64,000 nt of DNA, taken from positions 992,001 to 1,056,000 of the forward strand of contig NZ_VUOH01000002.1 of assembly GCF_015390235.1 (NCBI RefSeq), written 5' to 3'. The translations under genes and the position numbers were made by a program. The notes below the pieces were generated by a model, which made no database searches, was not told the origin of the DNA, and worked only from the letters and a program-made list of their open reading frames with translations. How positions within the stretch are numbered: the first letter of the stretch is position 1; every line of letters starts with the position of its first letter. Of the stretch, positions 24,641-33,066 are shown in pieces. The DNA is from Quadrisphaera sp. INWT6 (GTDB lineage: Bacteria; Actinomycetota; Actinomycetes; Actinomycetales; Quadrisphaeraceae).

Positions 24641-25432
24641 TCAGGTCCGGCTGCCGGCGAGGACGCCCGCCGGCTGCGGCGCCCCGCCCCGCTGCTCGGC
24701 GGGGCGACCGGCCAGCAGCGCCCAGGTGCCCCCGGCGAGACCGGCCCCGGCGACGACGTCGAGCAGCCAGTGGTTGCCCGTGCCGAGCACCACCAGCGCG
24801 GTGGTCACCGGGTACAGCGCGACCAGGCACCGGGCCCACCGGGAGCTGACCACCTGCCGCAGCACGAGCGCGCACCACAGGGCCCAGCCCACGTGCATGG
24901 ACGGCATCGCGGCCAGCTGGTCGACGCCGGCCGGGGCCCCCGCGGCGCCGGGGGCCGGCAGCGCCGCCCACCACCCGTCGGCGGCGGCCGCGGCGACGAC
25001 GTCGGTGTAGCCCGCGAGCAGCCGCGGCGGGGCGGTGGGCAGGGCGAAGTACCCGACCAGGGCCAGCGCGGTCATCGCGAAGAAGGCGTTGCGCACCCCG
25101 CGGTAGCGCTCCGGGAGGCGCCACAGCGCCAGCGCGAGGACGGCGGGGGTGACGGTCAGGTGCAGCGCCTGGTACCAGGACGCCGCGGCCAGCGACGCCC
25201 ACCGCGACCCCGCGAGGAGGTGGTCGAGCGCGCGCTCGGGGGCGAGGCCGAGCGCCTCCTCCACCTCGCGCAGGGCCCGCGCGCGGGCCAGCGCCGAGGC
25301 GAGGTCGGCCCCGGCGAAGCGCTGGACGGACTCGTAGGCGAGCAGGAACGCCACCACCAGCAGCGCCTCGGCCCACAGCGCCGGCCGGCGGGCCCGTCGC
25401 GGGGCCGGTGGCTCGAGGGCGTCGGAGGGCAC
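24641..25432 (-). CDS. Membrane PAP2-family phosphatase / AUR1-like protein
   Basis: 263 residues from GTG 25432 with about six membrane helices. The active-site motifs are AMPSMHVGW and GTGNHWLLDVVAG, the PSxH and NHxxxD forms found in PAP2 enzymes and in inositol phosphorylceramide synthase-like proteins. The charged first motif is weak. Likely role: dephosphorylation or transphosphorylation of a lipid phosphate or prenyl phosphate at the membrane. It converges with the SNF2 gene and diverges from the small LuxR-type regulator. Confidence 0.83.
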   Translation of the reverse strand: MPSDALEPPAPRRARRPALWAEALLVVAFLLAYESVQRFAGADLASALARARALREVEEALGLAPERALDHLLAGSRWASLAAASWYQALHLTVTPAVLALALWRLPERYRGVRNAFFAMTALALVGYFALPTAPPRLLAGYTDVVAAAAADGWWAALPAPGAAGAPAGVDQLAAMPSMHVGWALWCALVLRQVVSSRWARCLVALYPVTTALVVLGTGNHWLLDVVAGAGLAGGTWALLAGRPAEQRGGAPQPAGVLAGSRT

Positions 25433-25550
25433 GTCGGGATCCTGCCCCACGCGGCCGGGTCCCCCGTGCACCCGACGCGGACCCACCACCGGGGGCGGCC
25501 CGTAGGGTGTGCGCCGACTGGTGATCTTGCTCGTCCGACCGGAGCCGCCC

Positions 25551-25949
25551 GTGCCGCACCGTCCCGCCCCGAGAGACCTGACCGCCACCCCCGCCGACTG
25601 GGCGGCCCTCCTCGACGAGGTGTCCCGCGGGGAGGTCCGCGTGCTGCTCGACAGCAGCACCGGCGGCCAGGTGGTGCTCGTGAGCGCGGGAGACCTCGAC
25701 CGGCTGGAGCGCGCGGCGCAGCGGGGGCTGGCCCGGGTGGAGCTCACGCCCCGGGAGCGCCAGGTGCTGGAGCGCGTGGAAGCGGGTGAGCGCGCACCCG
25801 CCATCGCCGAGGCGCTGGGCCTGGCGCGCGGCACGGTGGTGCAGCACCTCGCCTCGGCGCGGCGCAAGTACGGGGTGCGCACGAGCCGCGAGGCCGCGGC
25901 CCGCGCCCGGGAGGCCGCCGCCCTCGGCGGCGCCCCGACCACCGGCTGA
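25551..25949 (+). CDS. Small LuxR-type HTH regulator
   Basis: 132 residues from GTG 25551 with GGAG six bases upstream. The C-terminal half is a LuxR helix-turn-helix: LTPRERQVLERVEAG, then IAEALGLARGTVVQHLASARRKYGV. The N-terminal 60 residues (ADWAALLDEVSRGEVRVLL, QVVLVSAGDLDRLE) are not a response-regulator receiver and vaguely recall Phd-type antitoxin strands. It converges on the large LuxR-family gene at 25971 with 21 bases between, so the two regulators may be linked. Confidence 0.75.
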   Translation: MPHRPAPRDLTATPADWAALLDEVSRGEVRVLLDSSTGGQVVLVSAGDLDRLERAAQRGLARVELTPRERQVLERVEAGERAPAIAEALGLARGTVVQHLASARRKYGVRTSREAAARAREAAALGGAPTTG

Positions 25950-25970
25950 GGGCCTCCCCGCTGCGGGGGC

Positions 25971-28865
25971 TCAGCGCGAGGCCACCGCCCCCGGGGCGGC
26001 GAGGGCACCAGGGGCACCGGACGCGCCAGCGGCGCCGGGGCGCACCAGCCGCGCGGCGAGCTGGCGGCGGCCGGTGATGCCGAGCTTGGCGTACACGTGC
26101 TGCAGGTGGTGGGCCACCGTGCGCGAGCTGATGCCGAGGCTGAGGGCGACCTCCGCGTTGCTGGCCCCGGACGCCGCCAGCTCGGCGACCACCTGCTCCT
26201 GGCTGGTGAGGGTGGAGGACCCGACCCGGCGGGGCGGCCGCTGCGGTGCGGTGGCGGCCAGCTCGCGGCGGGCTACGACCGCGAAGGCGTGCATCCCGAT
26301 GGCCTCGTAGGCCGTGGCGGCGCGCTCCAGCGGCTCCCGGGCCGAGACGCCACGGCGGGCGCGGCGCAGGAGCATGCCGAGCGCCAGCTGGGCGGGGCCT
26401 GAGACCACGGGTCCGCCGGGGGTGGCGGCCGCCTGCTCGATGAGGGCGAGCCTCTCGGCCGCGACCGGGGTGCGCACGGCCCGGCAGAGCAGGTCTGTGA
26501 CGACCGCGAACGGGGCGCCGCTGCCCCGGGCCCAGGCCGAGACCTCCTCGCCGACGCGCCGCAGCAGCGGGCCCTCCCCCCGGGTCTCGGCGAGGGCGTG
26601 CACCAGGGGCAGCGCGTGCGTCAGCGCGGCGGGGCTCGCGACGGCGGGGGTGTCGGGCCACAGCAGTGCGAGCGCGTCCGCCGCCTCGCCCATCTCCCCG
26701 CGCAGGCGGTGGCGGTAGGCGGCGCTCCACAGGGCGCTGGCCGCCTCGGTGGTCGGCGCGAGGCGGTGGACGGGGACGGCGGCCGCGTCCGCGTCCACCG
26801 GGGCGACCCCGGGAGCGGTCCCGGTGGCGGCACCCGCCAGGACCCCTCCCTCCTGGAGCACGCTGACCAGCTCCTGCGCCTGCTCCACCGCCGCGGCGCG
26901 CCCGGGGGCGTGACGGACGGCGGCCCGTGCGCGCCGCAGGTGGTCCGCCCCACGGGCCACGGAGGTCTCCAGCAGCGCGGCGCAGCCCGCCAGGTGCAGG
27001 TCGACGGCACCGGGCCCGGTCGTCGGCAGCGCCGCCGCCCGCCGCTCGACCACCTCCACCACGGGACCGAGGCGCCCGAGCACCCGCGCGAGGGCGACGG
27101 CGCGCCGCAGCACCGGCAGCGAGGTCGCACCGAGCACCTCCGCGAGATCGGTGAGGGCCTCCTGCTGCTCCGCGGGCTCGCAGGCGTCCCACAGCTGGGT
27201 CAGCCGCGCCAGGGACCGCACCCGAGCGCCCGCCGCGCCGGGCAGCAGCGCCGCCGCCCGGTCCAGGGCGCGGCTCGGGACGGCCCGGCGGCCGCCGACC
27301 ACCACGAGCGCGGCGGCGGTCGCCACGGCCTCCGCTGCGGCGGCCGCAGCGGCGCCGTGCCCGGCGGGAGGAGCGGCGGCGTCCACCTGGTGGTCCAGGG
27401 CCCGCTCCAGGTGCCCGACCGCCGCACCCGCGTCCTCGCGGTCGAGCGCCTCGAGGGCCCGGAGGCGCTCGGCGGCGCCGAGGACGTGCGGTCCCGACGC
27501 GCCCTTCGCCCCCGCGCTCAGCGCTGCTGCGACGCCGGCGCGCCCGCAGACCAGGGCCTGCTCAGCGGCCAGCAGCAACGACGTCGCACGGGAGGCGGGG
27601 TCGTCGTCGACGGCGGCGGCCAAGGCGAAGAGGTCGCCGGCGCGGCGCCCGTCGTAGCCCCGCAGGGCCCCGGCGCTGCGGCGCAGCCCGGCGGCGAGCG
27701 CCGGGTCGGCGCCGGTGGAGAGGTGCGCCCGGTGGCGACGGGCCTCCGCCGCGAGCCTGAGGGCGCGCTCGTCGGCCCCCGAGGAGGGGCCGTCCACCCC
27801 GGAGGCGCGGCAGAGCACCTCGTGCCAGGCACCCCGGGCGCGGGCGACGTCGTCGGGATCGGCCTCCGCGGCGGCCACGGCGGCGAGGAAGGGGTCCGGG
27901 GCGCTCGTGGCGGAGGGTGCGGTCACCTCGAGACCGCTCCGGACCGCGCCACCGCCTCCCTCGGGGCCGAGGTGCCTGAGCACCGCCTCCACGTGGACGG
28001 CGGCCGCCGGCTCGTCGAGGAGCCCGAGCAGCAGGAGCCGCTGCCGCTCGCGCGGGGCGAGCCCGGCCAGCTCCTCGCGGACCCGGTCGAGCCACGGCCC
28101 CGAGCCTGCGCGCAGACCGGAGGCGAGGGCCCCGGAGCCCGTGACCGCGGAGCCCGCCGACGCGTCGTCGAGGAGGTCGAGGAGGTCGGTGAGGCGGCCC
28201 GGACGGCCCTGCGCCAGGTCGACCAGCCGCTCGCGCTCGAGCGGGTCGAGGTCCGGCGAGCGCTCGTCGACCAGGGCGGTGACCGCCTCGCGGCCCAGGG
28301 GCGTCAGGGGCACGACGACGTCGGCCTCCACCGCGCCCCGGGCGGGCTGGTGGCCGGGGGCCGCCCCCACCACGCAGACCGCCGTGCGCGACAGGCGGCG
28401 GCCGAGGAAGCGCAGCACCGCCGTGGAGGACGGGTCGGCCCACTGGACGTCGTCGACGACGACGAGCACCGGCCGCCTGCGCCCGACCGCCTCCAGCACC
28501 AGCAGGACCGCCATGGGCAGGGGCGCCAGCCCGGGCAGGGGGGCGCGCCGGCCCACCGCCACCTCCAGCGCCGCCCGCGGCGCGGCGTCCAGGGCCACTC
28601 CCAGGGCGTCGACCTCGTCGAGCAGCGGCAGCAGCACCTGCTGCAGGAGCGCGTTGTCCAGCTCGACCTCGTCGGGAGCGCCGCGCGCGACCAGCACGAG
28701 CCAGCGCCCGCCGGCGGCCGCGGCGGTGTGCGCCGCGTCGTCGAGGAGGGCGCTGGAGCCGTCTCCCGGCTCGCCGGTCACGAGGACCGACCTCCCCCTG
28801 CCCGCGGCGGCGCTCGCGAGAGCACCACCGATCGCACGGCGCTGCACTGCCCGGTCTAGGAGCAT
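25971..28865 (-). CDS. Large LuxR-family (LAL) regulator with degenerate Walker A
   Basis: 964 residues with an N-terminal STAND-type ATPase, a long Ala-rich helical (TPR-like) middle and a C-terminal LuxR HTH (LTSQEQVVAELAASGASNAEVA, then SSRTVAHHLQHVYAKLGI). The Walker B strand VLVVVDDVQWAD (about 132-143) is normal. The P-loop reads GEPGDGSS (31-38) where GxxGxGK(S/T) is expected, so the lysine that binds phosphate is serine. ATP-driven switching may be lost or altered. The ATG has a TAATAC element six bases upstream, suggesting a leaderless transcript. Confidence 0.87.
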   Translation of the reverse strand: MLLDRAVQRRAIGGALASAAAGRGRSVLVTGEPGDGSSALLDDAAHTAAAAGGRWLVLVARGAPDEVELDNALLQQVLLPLLDEVDALGVALDAAPRAALEVAVGRRAPLPGLAPLPMAVLLVLEAVGRRRPVLVVVDDVQWADPSSTAVLRFLGRRLSRTAVCVVGAAPGHQPARGAVEADVVVPLTPLGREAVTALVDERSPDLDPLERERLVDLAQGRPGRLTDLLDLLDDASAGSAVTGSGALASGLRAGSGPWLDRVREELAGLAPRERQRLLLLGLLDEPAAAVHVEAVLRHLGPEGGGGAVRSGLEVTAPSATSAPDPFLAAVAAAEADPDDVARARGAWHEVLCRASGVDGPSSGADERALRLAAEARRHRAHLSTGADPALAAGLRRSAGALRGYDGRRAGDLFALAAAVDDDPASRATSLLLAAEQALVCGRAGVAAALSAGAKGASGPHVLGAAERLRALEALDREDAGAAVGHLERALDHQVDAAAPPAGHGAAAAAAAEAVATAAALVVVGGRRAVPSRALDRAAALLPGAAGARVRSLARLTQLWDACEPAEQQEALTDLAEVLGATSLPVLRRAVALARVLGRLGPVVEVVERRAAALPTTGPGAVDLHLAGCAALLETSVARGADHLRRARAAVRHAPGRAAAVEQAQELVSVLQEGGVLAGAATGTAPGVAPVDADAAAVPVHRLAPTTEAASALWSAAYRHRLRGEMGEAADALALLWPDTPAVASPAALTHALPLVHALAETRGEGPLLRRVGEEVSAWARGSGAPFAVVTDLLCRAVRTPVAAERLALIEQAAATPGGPVVSGPAQLALGMLLRRARRGVSAREPLERAATAYEAIGMHAFAVVARRELAATAPQRPPRRVGSSTLTSQEQVVAELAASGASNAEVALSLGISSRTVAHHLQHVYAKLGITGRRQLAARLVRPGAAGASGAPGALAAPGAVASR

Positions 28866-28871
28866 CCCTGA

Positions 28872-28877
28872 GTATTA
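28872..28877 (-). promoter_or_regulatory. Candidate leaderless -10 element (TAATAC) for the LAL regulator
   Basis: Read on the minus strand, TAATAC is followed by TCAGGG and then the ATG at 28865. The surrounding CTAGTAATACT is one of the few AT-rich spots here. The AGGG is too close to the ATG to be a normal ribosome site. No -35 is obvious. Confidence 0.4.
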
Positions 28878-29120
28878 CTAGAATTTGCGCTGGGACGCCC
28901 CCGCGCGGGGCGCACCCCGCAGGACCTCGACGCGGTCGCCGCCGCGTCATCGTCACCTCACCGGACGAACCCGTCCGGGCCATCGGCCGCGGCGCGCGCG
29001 GACCGCGCTCTTCGCCTGCCGCCCTCCCACGAGTCATGGGCAGCGACCTGCGGCACCCACCGCAGGGCTCCGACACCTACTGGACGCCGCGGTGGAGCGG
29101 CTCACTCCTGAGGAGGGGCG

Positions 29121-30086
29121 ATGACGATCACGGCGGTGCGCGCGGAGCGACCCACCGAGCTGTCCGGCGGGCGGACCTCGGAGCTGGCGGTGCAGGACGA
29201 CCACCTCTGGTCGCCCGTGACGCAGTTCACGCTGGCGGGCCTCACGGCCGACGCCGGGGACGCCTTCGAGATGTGGGGCCTCGCCCGGGTGGCCGACCGG
29301 AGCTGGACGCTGCTGTCGAGCACCGGGGCGACGGCCTCCGCGATCGGCACCGAGGCGCGCTGGGACGAGACGATCTGCAGCGTCGCGCAGACCGGGTCCG
29401 ACGCGGTCCACGTCGCCGACCTCCGCCGCCGCAGGGACCCGGTGCTGCGCACCGCCTCGGAGCGGTGGGGGCTGCGCGCGTACGTCGGCGCCCCCGTCCT
29501 CGCGCCCGGCGGTGAGCGCCTGGGGAGCCTGTGCGGCTGGTCGACCACGCCCACCCAGGACGACGAGCGCCTGCGCGCCCGGGTCACCCGCCACGCCCAC
29601 TTCCTCGGCACGACGCTGGCGCGCGAGCTGCGTGAGGTCCGCGCCACGCGCCAGGCGGCGTGGGCCACCCCGCCCGCGAGCAGGGACGCGCTGACCCGCC
29701 TGCCCGACCGGCGCGCCTGGGGCCGGCTGCTCCACGACGAGGACGAGCGCGGCCGCTCCCTCGCCGAGCCGGCCGCCGTGACCCTCGTCGACGTCGGCGC
29801 CGTCAGCTCCACGCGCGGGCTGCGGCGCGCCGCCCAGGCGCTCACCGAGGTGGCCGGCTCCTCCAGCACCGTCGCCCGCACCGGCCCCCGGCAGTTCGGC
29901 CTGCTCAGCTGCGCCGTCGAGGGCCAGCACGCGGGCGCCGTCGCCGACGCCGTCCTCGCCGGGGTCGCCGACGCGCTGCCGCAGGCCCGGTCGGGCCGCG
30001 CCCTGCGCCGCGGCCAGAGCACGCTCGCCGACGTCTGGGCCGCGGCCGAGGGCGACCTGCTGGTCGCGCGCCGCGGGACCCGCTGA
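29121..30086 (+). CDS. GAF-domain protein with a degenerate GGDEF domain
   Basis: 321 residues. A GAF domain spans about 30-175 (ETICSVAQTGSDAVHV, YVGAPVLAPGG, GSLCGWSTTP). A C-terminal GGDEF fold starts at RDALTRLPDRRAWGRLL. Its active-site loop reads VARTGPRQFGLL (GPRQF at 255-259) in place of VARLGGDEFGLL, and the usual metal aspartate segment is VDVGAVSSTRG. It cannot be a diguanylate cyclase. It may bind a nucleotide or regulate by protein contact. A GAGGAGGGG ribosome site precedes the ATG. It is first gene of the polysaccharide/exosortase operon, with one base to the next gene. Confidence 0.82.
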   Translation: MTITAVRAERPTELSGGRTSELAVQDDHLWSPVTQFTLAGLTADAGDAFEMWGLARVADRSWTLLSSTGATASAIGTEARWDETICSVAQTGSDAVHVADLRRRRDPVLRTASERWGLRAYVGAPVLAPGGERLGSLCGWSTTPTQDDERLRARVTRHAHFLGTTLARELREVRATRQAAWATPPASRDALTRLPDRRAWGRLLHDEDERGRSLAEPAAVTLVDVGAVSSTRGLRRAAQALTEVAGSSSTVARTGPRQFGLLSCAVEGQHAGAVADAVLAGVADALPQARSGRALRRGQSTLADVWAAAEGDLLVARRGTR

Positions 30087-30087
30087 C

Positions 30088-30831
30088 GTGAGCGCGACCA
30101 CCGCGGTGGAGGCGCTCCCCGGGGGCTCCTCCGGTGGCGTCGACGACGACCTCGACGTCGGCCTGGCCCGCCCCGCCGTCGCCGTCCTCTGCGCTGCGGC
30201 CCTCGTCGCCGTGCTGGCGGCGGGCCGCTGGATCCAGCTGGGCGAGGCGGCGCTGTCGACGCTGGTGGCCCGCGCCACCGGCGTCCACGACGCCCACCGG
30301 GTCGGCACCGCGGTGGTCTTCGAGCTGGACGGCCGCGCCGTCGGCTACGGCATCACCCTGGGCTGCACGGTGGCCTTCCTGCTGCTGCCCTTCGTGCTCG
30401 GGACGGCGGTGGTCCTCACCGTGCAGCGCACCACCGCGCTGCGCGCGCTGGCGGCGCTGGCGGCCGCGGTCGCCGTCGTCGCGGCGTGCAACCAGCTGCG
30501 CCTGCTCGTGATCCTCTCCGGGATCCGGCTGCTGGGCCTGGAGCGCGGCTACTCCGCCACGCACGTGCTGGTGGGCACCGCCCTGAGCACCGTCGGCGTG
30601 GTCACGGCCGCGCTGCTGTTCCTGCACATCATCACCCAGCCCACCCGCCGGCGGCTCCAGCGGCGCTCCGAGCGGGCCCAGGAGGCGCCCCGCCCCCCGG
30701 CCGCCGCTCCGGTGGCAGCTCTGGGAGCAGCTCCGGTGACGGCCCCGGCCGTGGTCGTCCTCCCGGCCGCGTCCGCCATCCCGACCCAGCGCTCAGCGCG
30801 GACGCAGACCCCGGAGGACCGCCGTGGATGA
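30088..30831 (+). CDS. Exosortase/archaeosortase-like membrane protein
   Basis: 247 residues with about five membrane helices and a cytoplasmic Pro/Ala-rich tail. Three residues match the exosortase catalytic triad in order and membrane context: Cys93 (ITLGCTVAF), Arg138 (NQLRLLVI) and His159 (GYSATHVLVG). Exosortases cleave and transfer secreted proteins at a C-terminal sorting signal, usually within polysaccharide loci. A secreted protein with a C-terminal helix is encoded two genes downstream. The starting GTG lies one base after the previous stop, and the end overlaps the glycosyltransferase by eight bases. Assignment rests on motif reading, not on a profile search. Confidence 0.7.
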   Translation: MSATTAVEALPGGSSGGVDDDLDVGLARPAVAVLCAAALVAVLAAGRWIQLGEAALSTLVARATGVHDAHRVGTAVVFELDGRAVGYGITLGCTVAFLLLPFVLGTAVVLTVQRTTALRALAALAAAVAVVAACNQLRLLVILSGIRLLGLERGYSATHVLVGTALSTVGVVTAALLFLHIITQPTRRRLQRRSERAQEAPRPPAAAPVAALGAAPVTAPAVVVLPAASAIPTQRSARTQTPEDRRG

Positions 30832-32260
30832 CCCCCGCACCTGGCTCGCGCTGCTGAACACCGCCGCGTTCCTGCTGTGCGTCGCCTTCCTGTCGTACGT
30901 CGGGCTGATCACGCGGCGCTTCGTGCAGCCGCGGCGCGCGGCGCGCACCGGGCCGGTCGACCACGCCGTCCACCTCGTCGTGCCCTGCCTCGACGAGGAG
31001 GAGGTCGTCGCCGGCACGGTCCAGCACCTGGTCACGGCCTTCCCCGACGCCACGGTCTGGTGCGTCGACGACGCCTCGGAGGACGCCACCGGCGAGCTGC
31101 TCGCCCAGGCGGCCCGCGTGTGGCCGTCCGTGCGGGTGGTCAGCCGCCACGCCCCCGAGGCCCGGCAGGGCAAGGGCGCCGCGCTGAACGCCGCCTGGCG
31201 CGCCATCGACGCCGAGCTCGGTCCCGACGTCGACAGGTCGCGGGTGCTCGTGGGCGTCGTCGACGCCGACGCGCGGCTCGACCCCTCCTGCCTGGCCGTG
31301 GTCTGCGGCCCGGAGCTCTTCGGCGACCCGGCGGTGTCGGCGGTCCAGGTGCAGGTGCGGGTGGTCGAGGACGTCGACGCCCTCACGAGCACCTGCCCCC
31401 TGGCGCTCGTCGACGCCGCCGACCCCTCGGGCGACCGGCTGCTGGTGCAGCTGCAGGACCTCGAGTTCACCGGCCCGATCGCCGCGATGCAGACCCTCCG
31501 GCGCGCCACCGGCAGCGTCGGGATGGGCGGCAACGGGCAGTTCACGCGCCTGTCGACCCTCGACAGGATCGCCGCCGAGCACGACGTCCCCTGGCACGGG
31601 GCGCTGCTGGAGGACTTCGAGCTGGGCCTGCACGTGCTCCTCACCGGCGGGCGCACCGAGTACACCGACGACACCTTCGTGGCCCAGACCGGGCTGCTGT
31701 CGGTGAAGCCGCTGCTGCGCCAGCGCAGCCGGTGGGCCCAGGGCGGCATGCAGTGCGCCCGCTACTGGCGCAGCGTCGTGACCTCACCGGTGGTGCCGCT
31801 GACCGCCGCGCTGGAGATCACCTACTACCTGGCCGTGCCGTGGTCGCAGCTGCTGGGCGCCCTCGTGTTCCCCGCCGCGATCGGCGTCGACCTCCACTAC
31901 GCCTTCACCACCGCGGGCGGCGCCGCCGGCTGGTGGGTCAGCGGCGCCTGGGGCCTGCTGCCCCTGGCGCTGGTCTTCGGCGTGGTGCCCCACGTCATGT
32001 GGGGCCCGCTGTACCGCCACGCCTCCGGCGGGCACGTCAGCCGCCGCCGGGCCCTCGCGCTCGGCCTGGCCAACGCCGCCTACGCCTACCTGCTGCAGGC
32101 CGCCGTGTGGTGGGCCCTGTGGCGGGTGGTGCGCGGGCGCCACGACTGGAAGAAGACCGCGCGCACCACCACCGCCCGGTCCGCCCACCCGGTCGAGACC
32201 CCCCTCCCCCGCACCCCCGTCCCGGCAGCGGCCGGCGCCACCTCAGGAGCGCAGCGATGA
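30824..32260 (+). CDS. Membrane GT2 glycosyltransferase (processive polysaccharide synthase type)
   Basis: 478 residues. An N-terminal helix anchors a GT-A domain with VDDAS (about 81), the DxD motif VDADARL (about 145), LLEDFELG (about 260) and QRSRW (300-304), followed by four or so membrane helices. QxxRW is the hallmark of processive synthases such as cellulose, hyaluronan and poly-GlcNAc synthases. No PilZ domain is present. It presumably polymerises and exports a sugar. The WecB-like epimerase two genes on suggests an N-acetylhexosamine. GTG start with GGAGGA five bases upstream. Confidence 0.87.
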   Translation: MDDPRTWLALLNTAAFLLCVAFLSYVGLITRRFVQPRRAARTGPVDHAVHLVVPCLDEEEVVAGTVQHLVTAFPDATVWCVDDASEDATGELLAQAARVWPSVRVVSRHAPEARQGKGAALNAAWRAIDAELGPDVDRSRVLVGVVDADARLDPSCLAVVCGPELFGDPAVSAVQVQVRVVEDVDALTSTCPLALVDAADPSGDRLLVQLQDLEFTGPIAAMQTLRRATGSVGMGGNGQFTRLSTLDRIAAEHDVPWHGALLEDFELGLHVLLTGGRTEYTDDTFVAQTGLLSVKPLLRQRSRWAQGGMQCARYWRSVVTSPVVPLTAALEITYYLAVPWSQLLGALVFPAAIGVDLHYAFTTAGGAAGWWVSGAWGLLPLALVFGVVPHVMWGPLYRHASGGHVSRRRALALGLANAAYAYLLQAAVWWALWRVVRGRHDWKKTARTTTARSAHPVETPLPRTPVPAAAGATSGAQR

Positions 32261-33066
32261 CCTCGTGGACCCGGTGGACGACGACGGCGGCGCTGGCCTC
32301 CGCCCTGGCGCTGGTCCCCGCGGCGGCGCACGCCGACACCGCGAAGGCGTCGGCGCGGGCCCTCGGCGTGACCACCTCCCTGGGCGCGTCGGTCGGTGCC
32401 GGTGCCGCGAGCGCCACCAGCGACGGCACGGACCCCGACACCGGAGGCGGCTCGGGCGGGGCGCCCTCCTCGCAGGACGTCGTGACGGCGGGCCTGGTGG
32501 TCTCGAAGGTCCGCGCCCTCGCCGACGGGACGTCGGCGGCCTGCGCCGGCCTCGTCGGCAGCGGCGGCAGCATCCAGATCGGGGCCGACGGCTCGTGCGC
32601 CGTCAACGCGGGCGGCGGCGGCGTCCGCATCGCGCTGACGCCCCTCATCACCGTCACCGCCGACGCCCTGGTCGCCAGCTGCACCGCCAGCAGCACCGCC
32701 CGGGGGACCACGAAGACCGTGGTCACGAACGCGCGCCTGACCGCACCGCTCGTGAGCACCGGCCTCAGCGCCGGACAGGCCTCGGCGGGGATCAGCGGGG
32801 TGCTCGCCCTCGGCACCGGGGGGAGCTCCACGTTCGCCGCGGCGGGCTCGGGCGGGACCACGGCGCTGACCGCGTCGGTCGTCGGGGGCACGGTGGCGGT
32901 GGACGTCGGCCAGGTGTCGTGCGGCGAGAACGCCGTCGTGGTCCCCACCCCGGCGCTGCCCCTCGAGGGGTGGCCGGTCGCGCTCGCGGGGGCGGCCGTC
33001 GCCGTCGTCGCCGGTCGCGCCCTGCTGCGCCGCGCCGCGACCACCGGGAACGGAGCCCCCGCGTGA
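32257..33066 (+). CDS. Secreted protein with C-terminal membrane anchor, putative exosortase substrate
   Basis: 269 residues from ATG 32257, overlapping the previous stop (ATGA) with AGGAG upstream. A signal peptide ends near AAAHA. The mature part is rich in Ala, Gly, Ser and Thr, with four cysteines (AACAGL, GSCAVN, ASCTAS, VSCGEN) suggesting two disulfides and a beta-rich fold. The C-terminus has PTPALPLEGW, a hydrophobic helix and an Arg-containing tail (GRALLRRA), the tripartite layout of exosortase sorting signals. It resembles 'choice-of-anchor P' style proteins, which is a recollection, not a verified match. It ends overlapping the epimerase start. Confidence 0.72.
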   Translation: MTSWTRWTTTAALASALALVPAAAHADTAKASARALGVTTSLGASVGAGAASATSDGTDPDTGGGSGGAPSSQDVVTAGLVVSKVRALADGTSAACAGLVGSGGSIQIGADGSCAVNAGGGGVRIALTPLITVTADALVASCTASSTARGTTKTVVTNARLTAPLVSTGLSAGQASAGISGVLALGTGGSSTFAAAGSGGTTALTASVVGGTVAVDVGQVSCGENAVVVPTPALPLEGWPVALAGAAVAVVAGRALLRRAATTGNGAPA

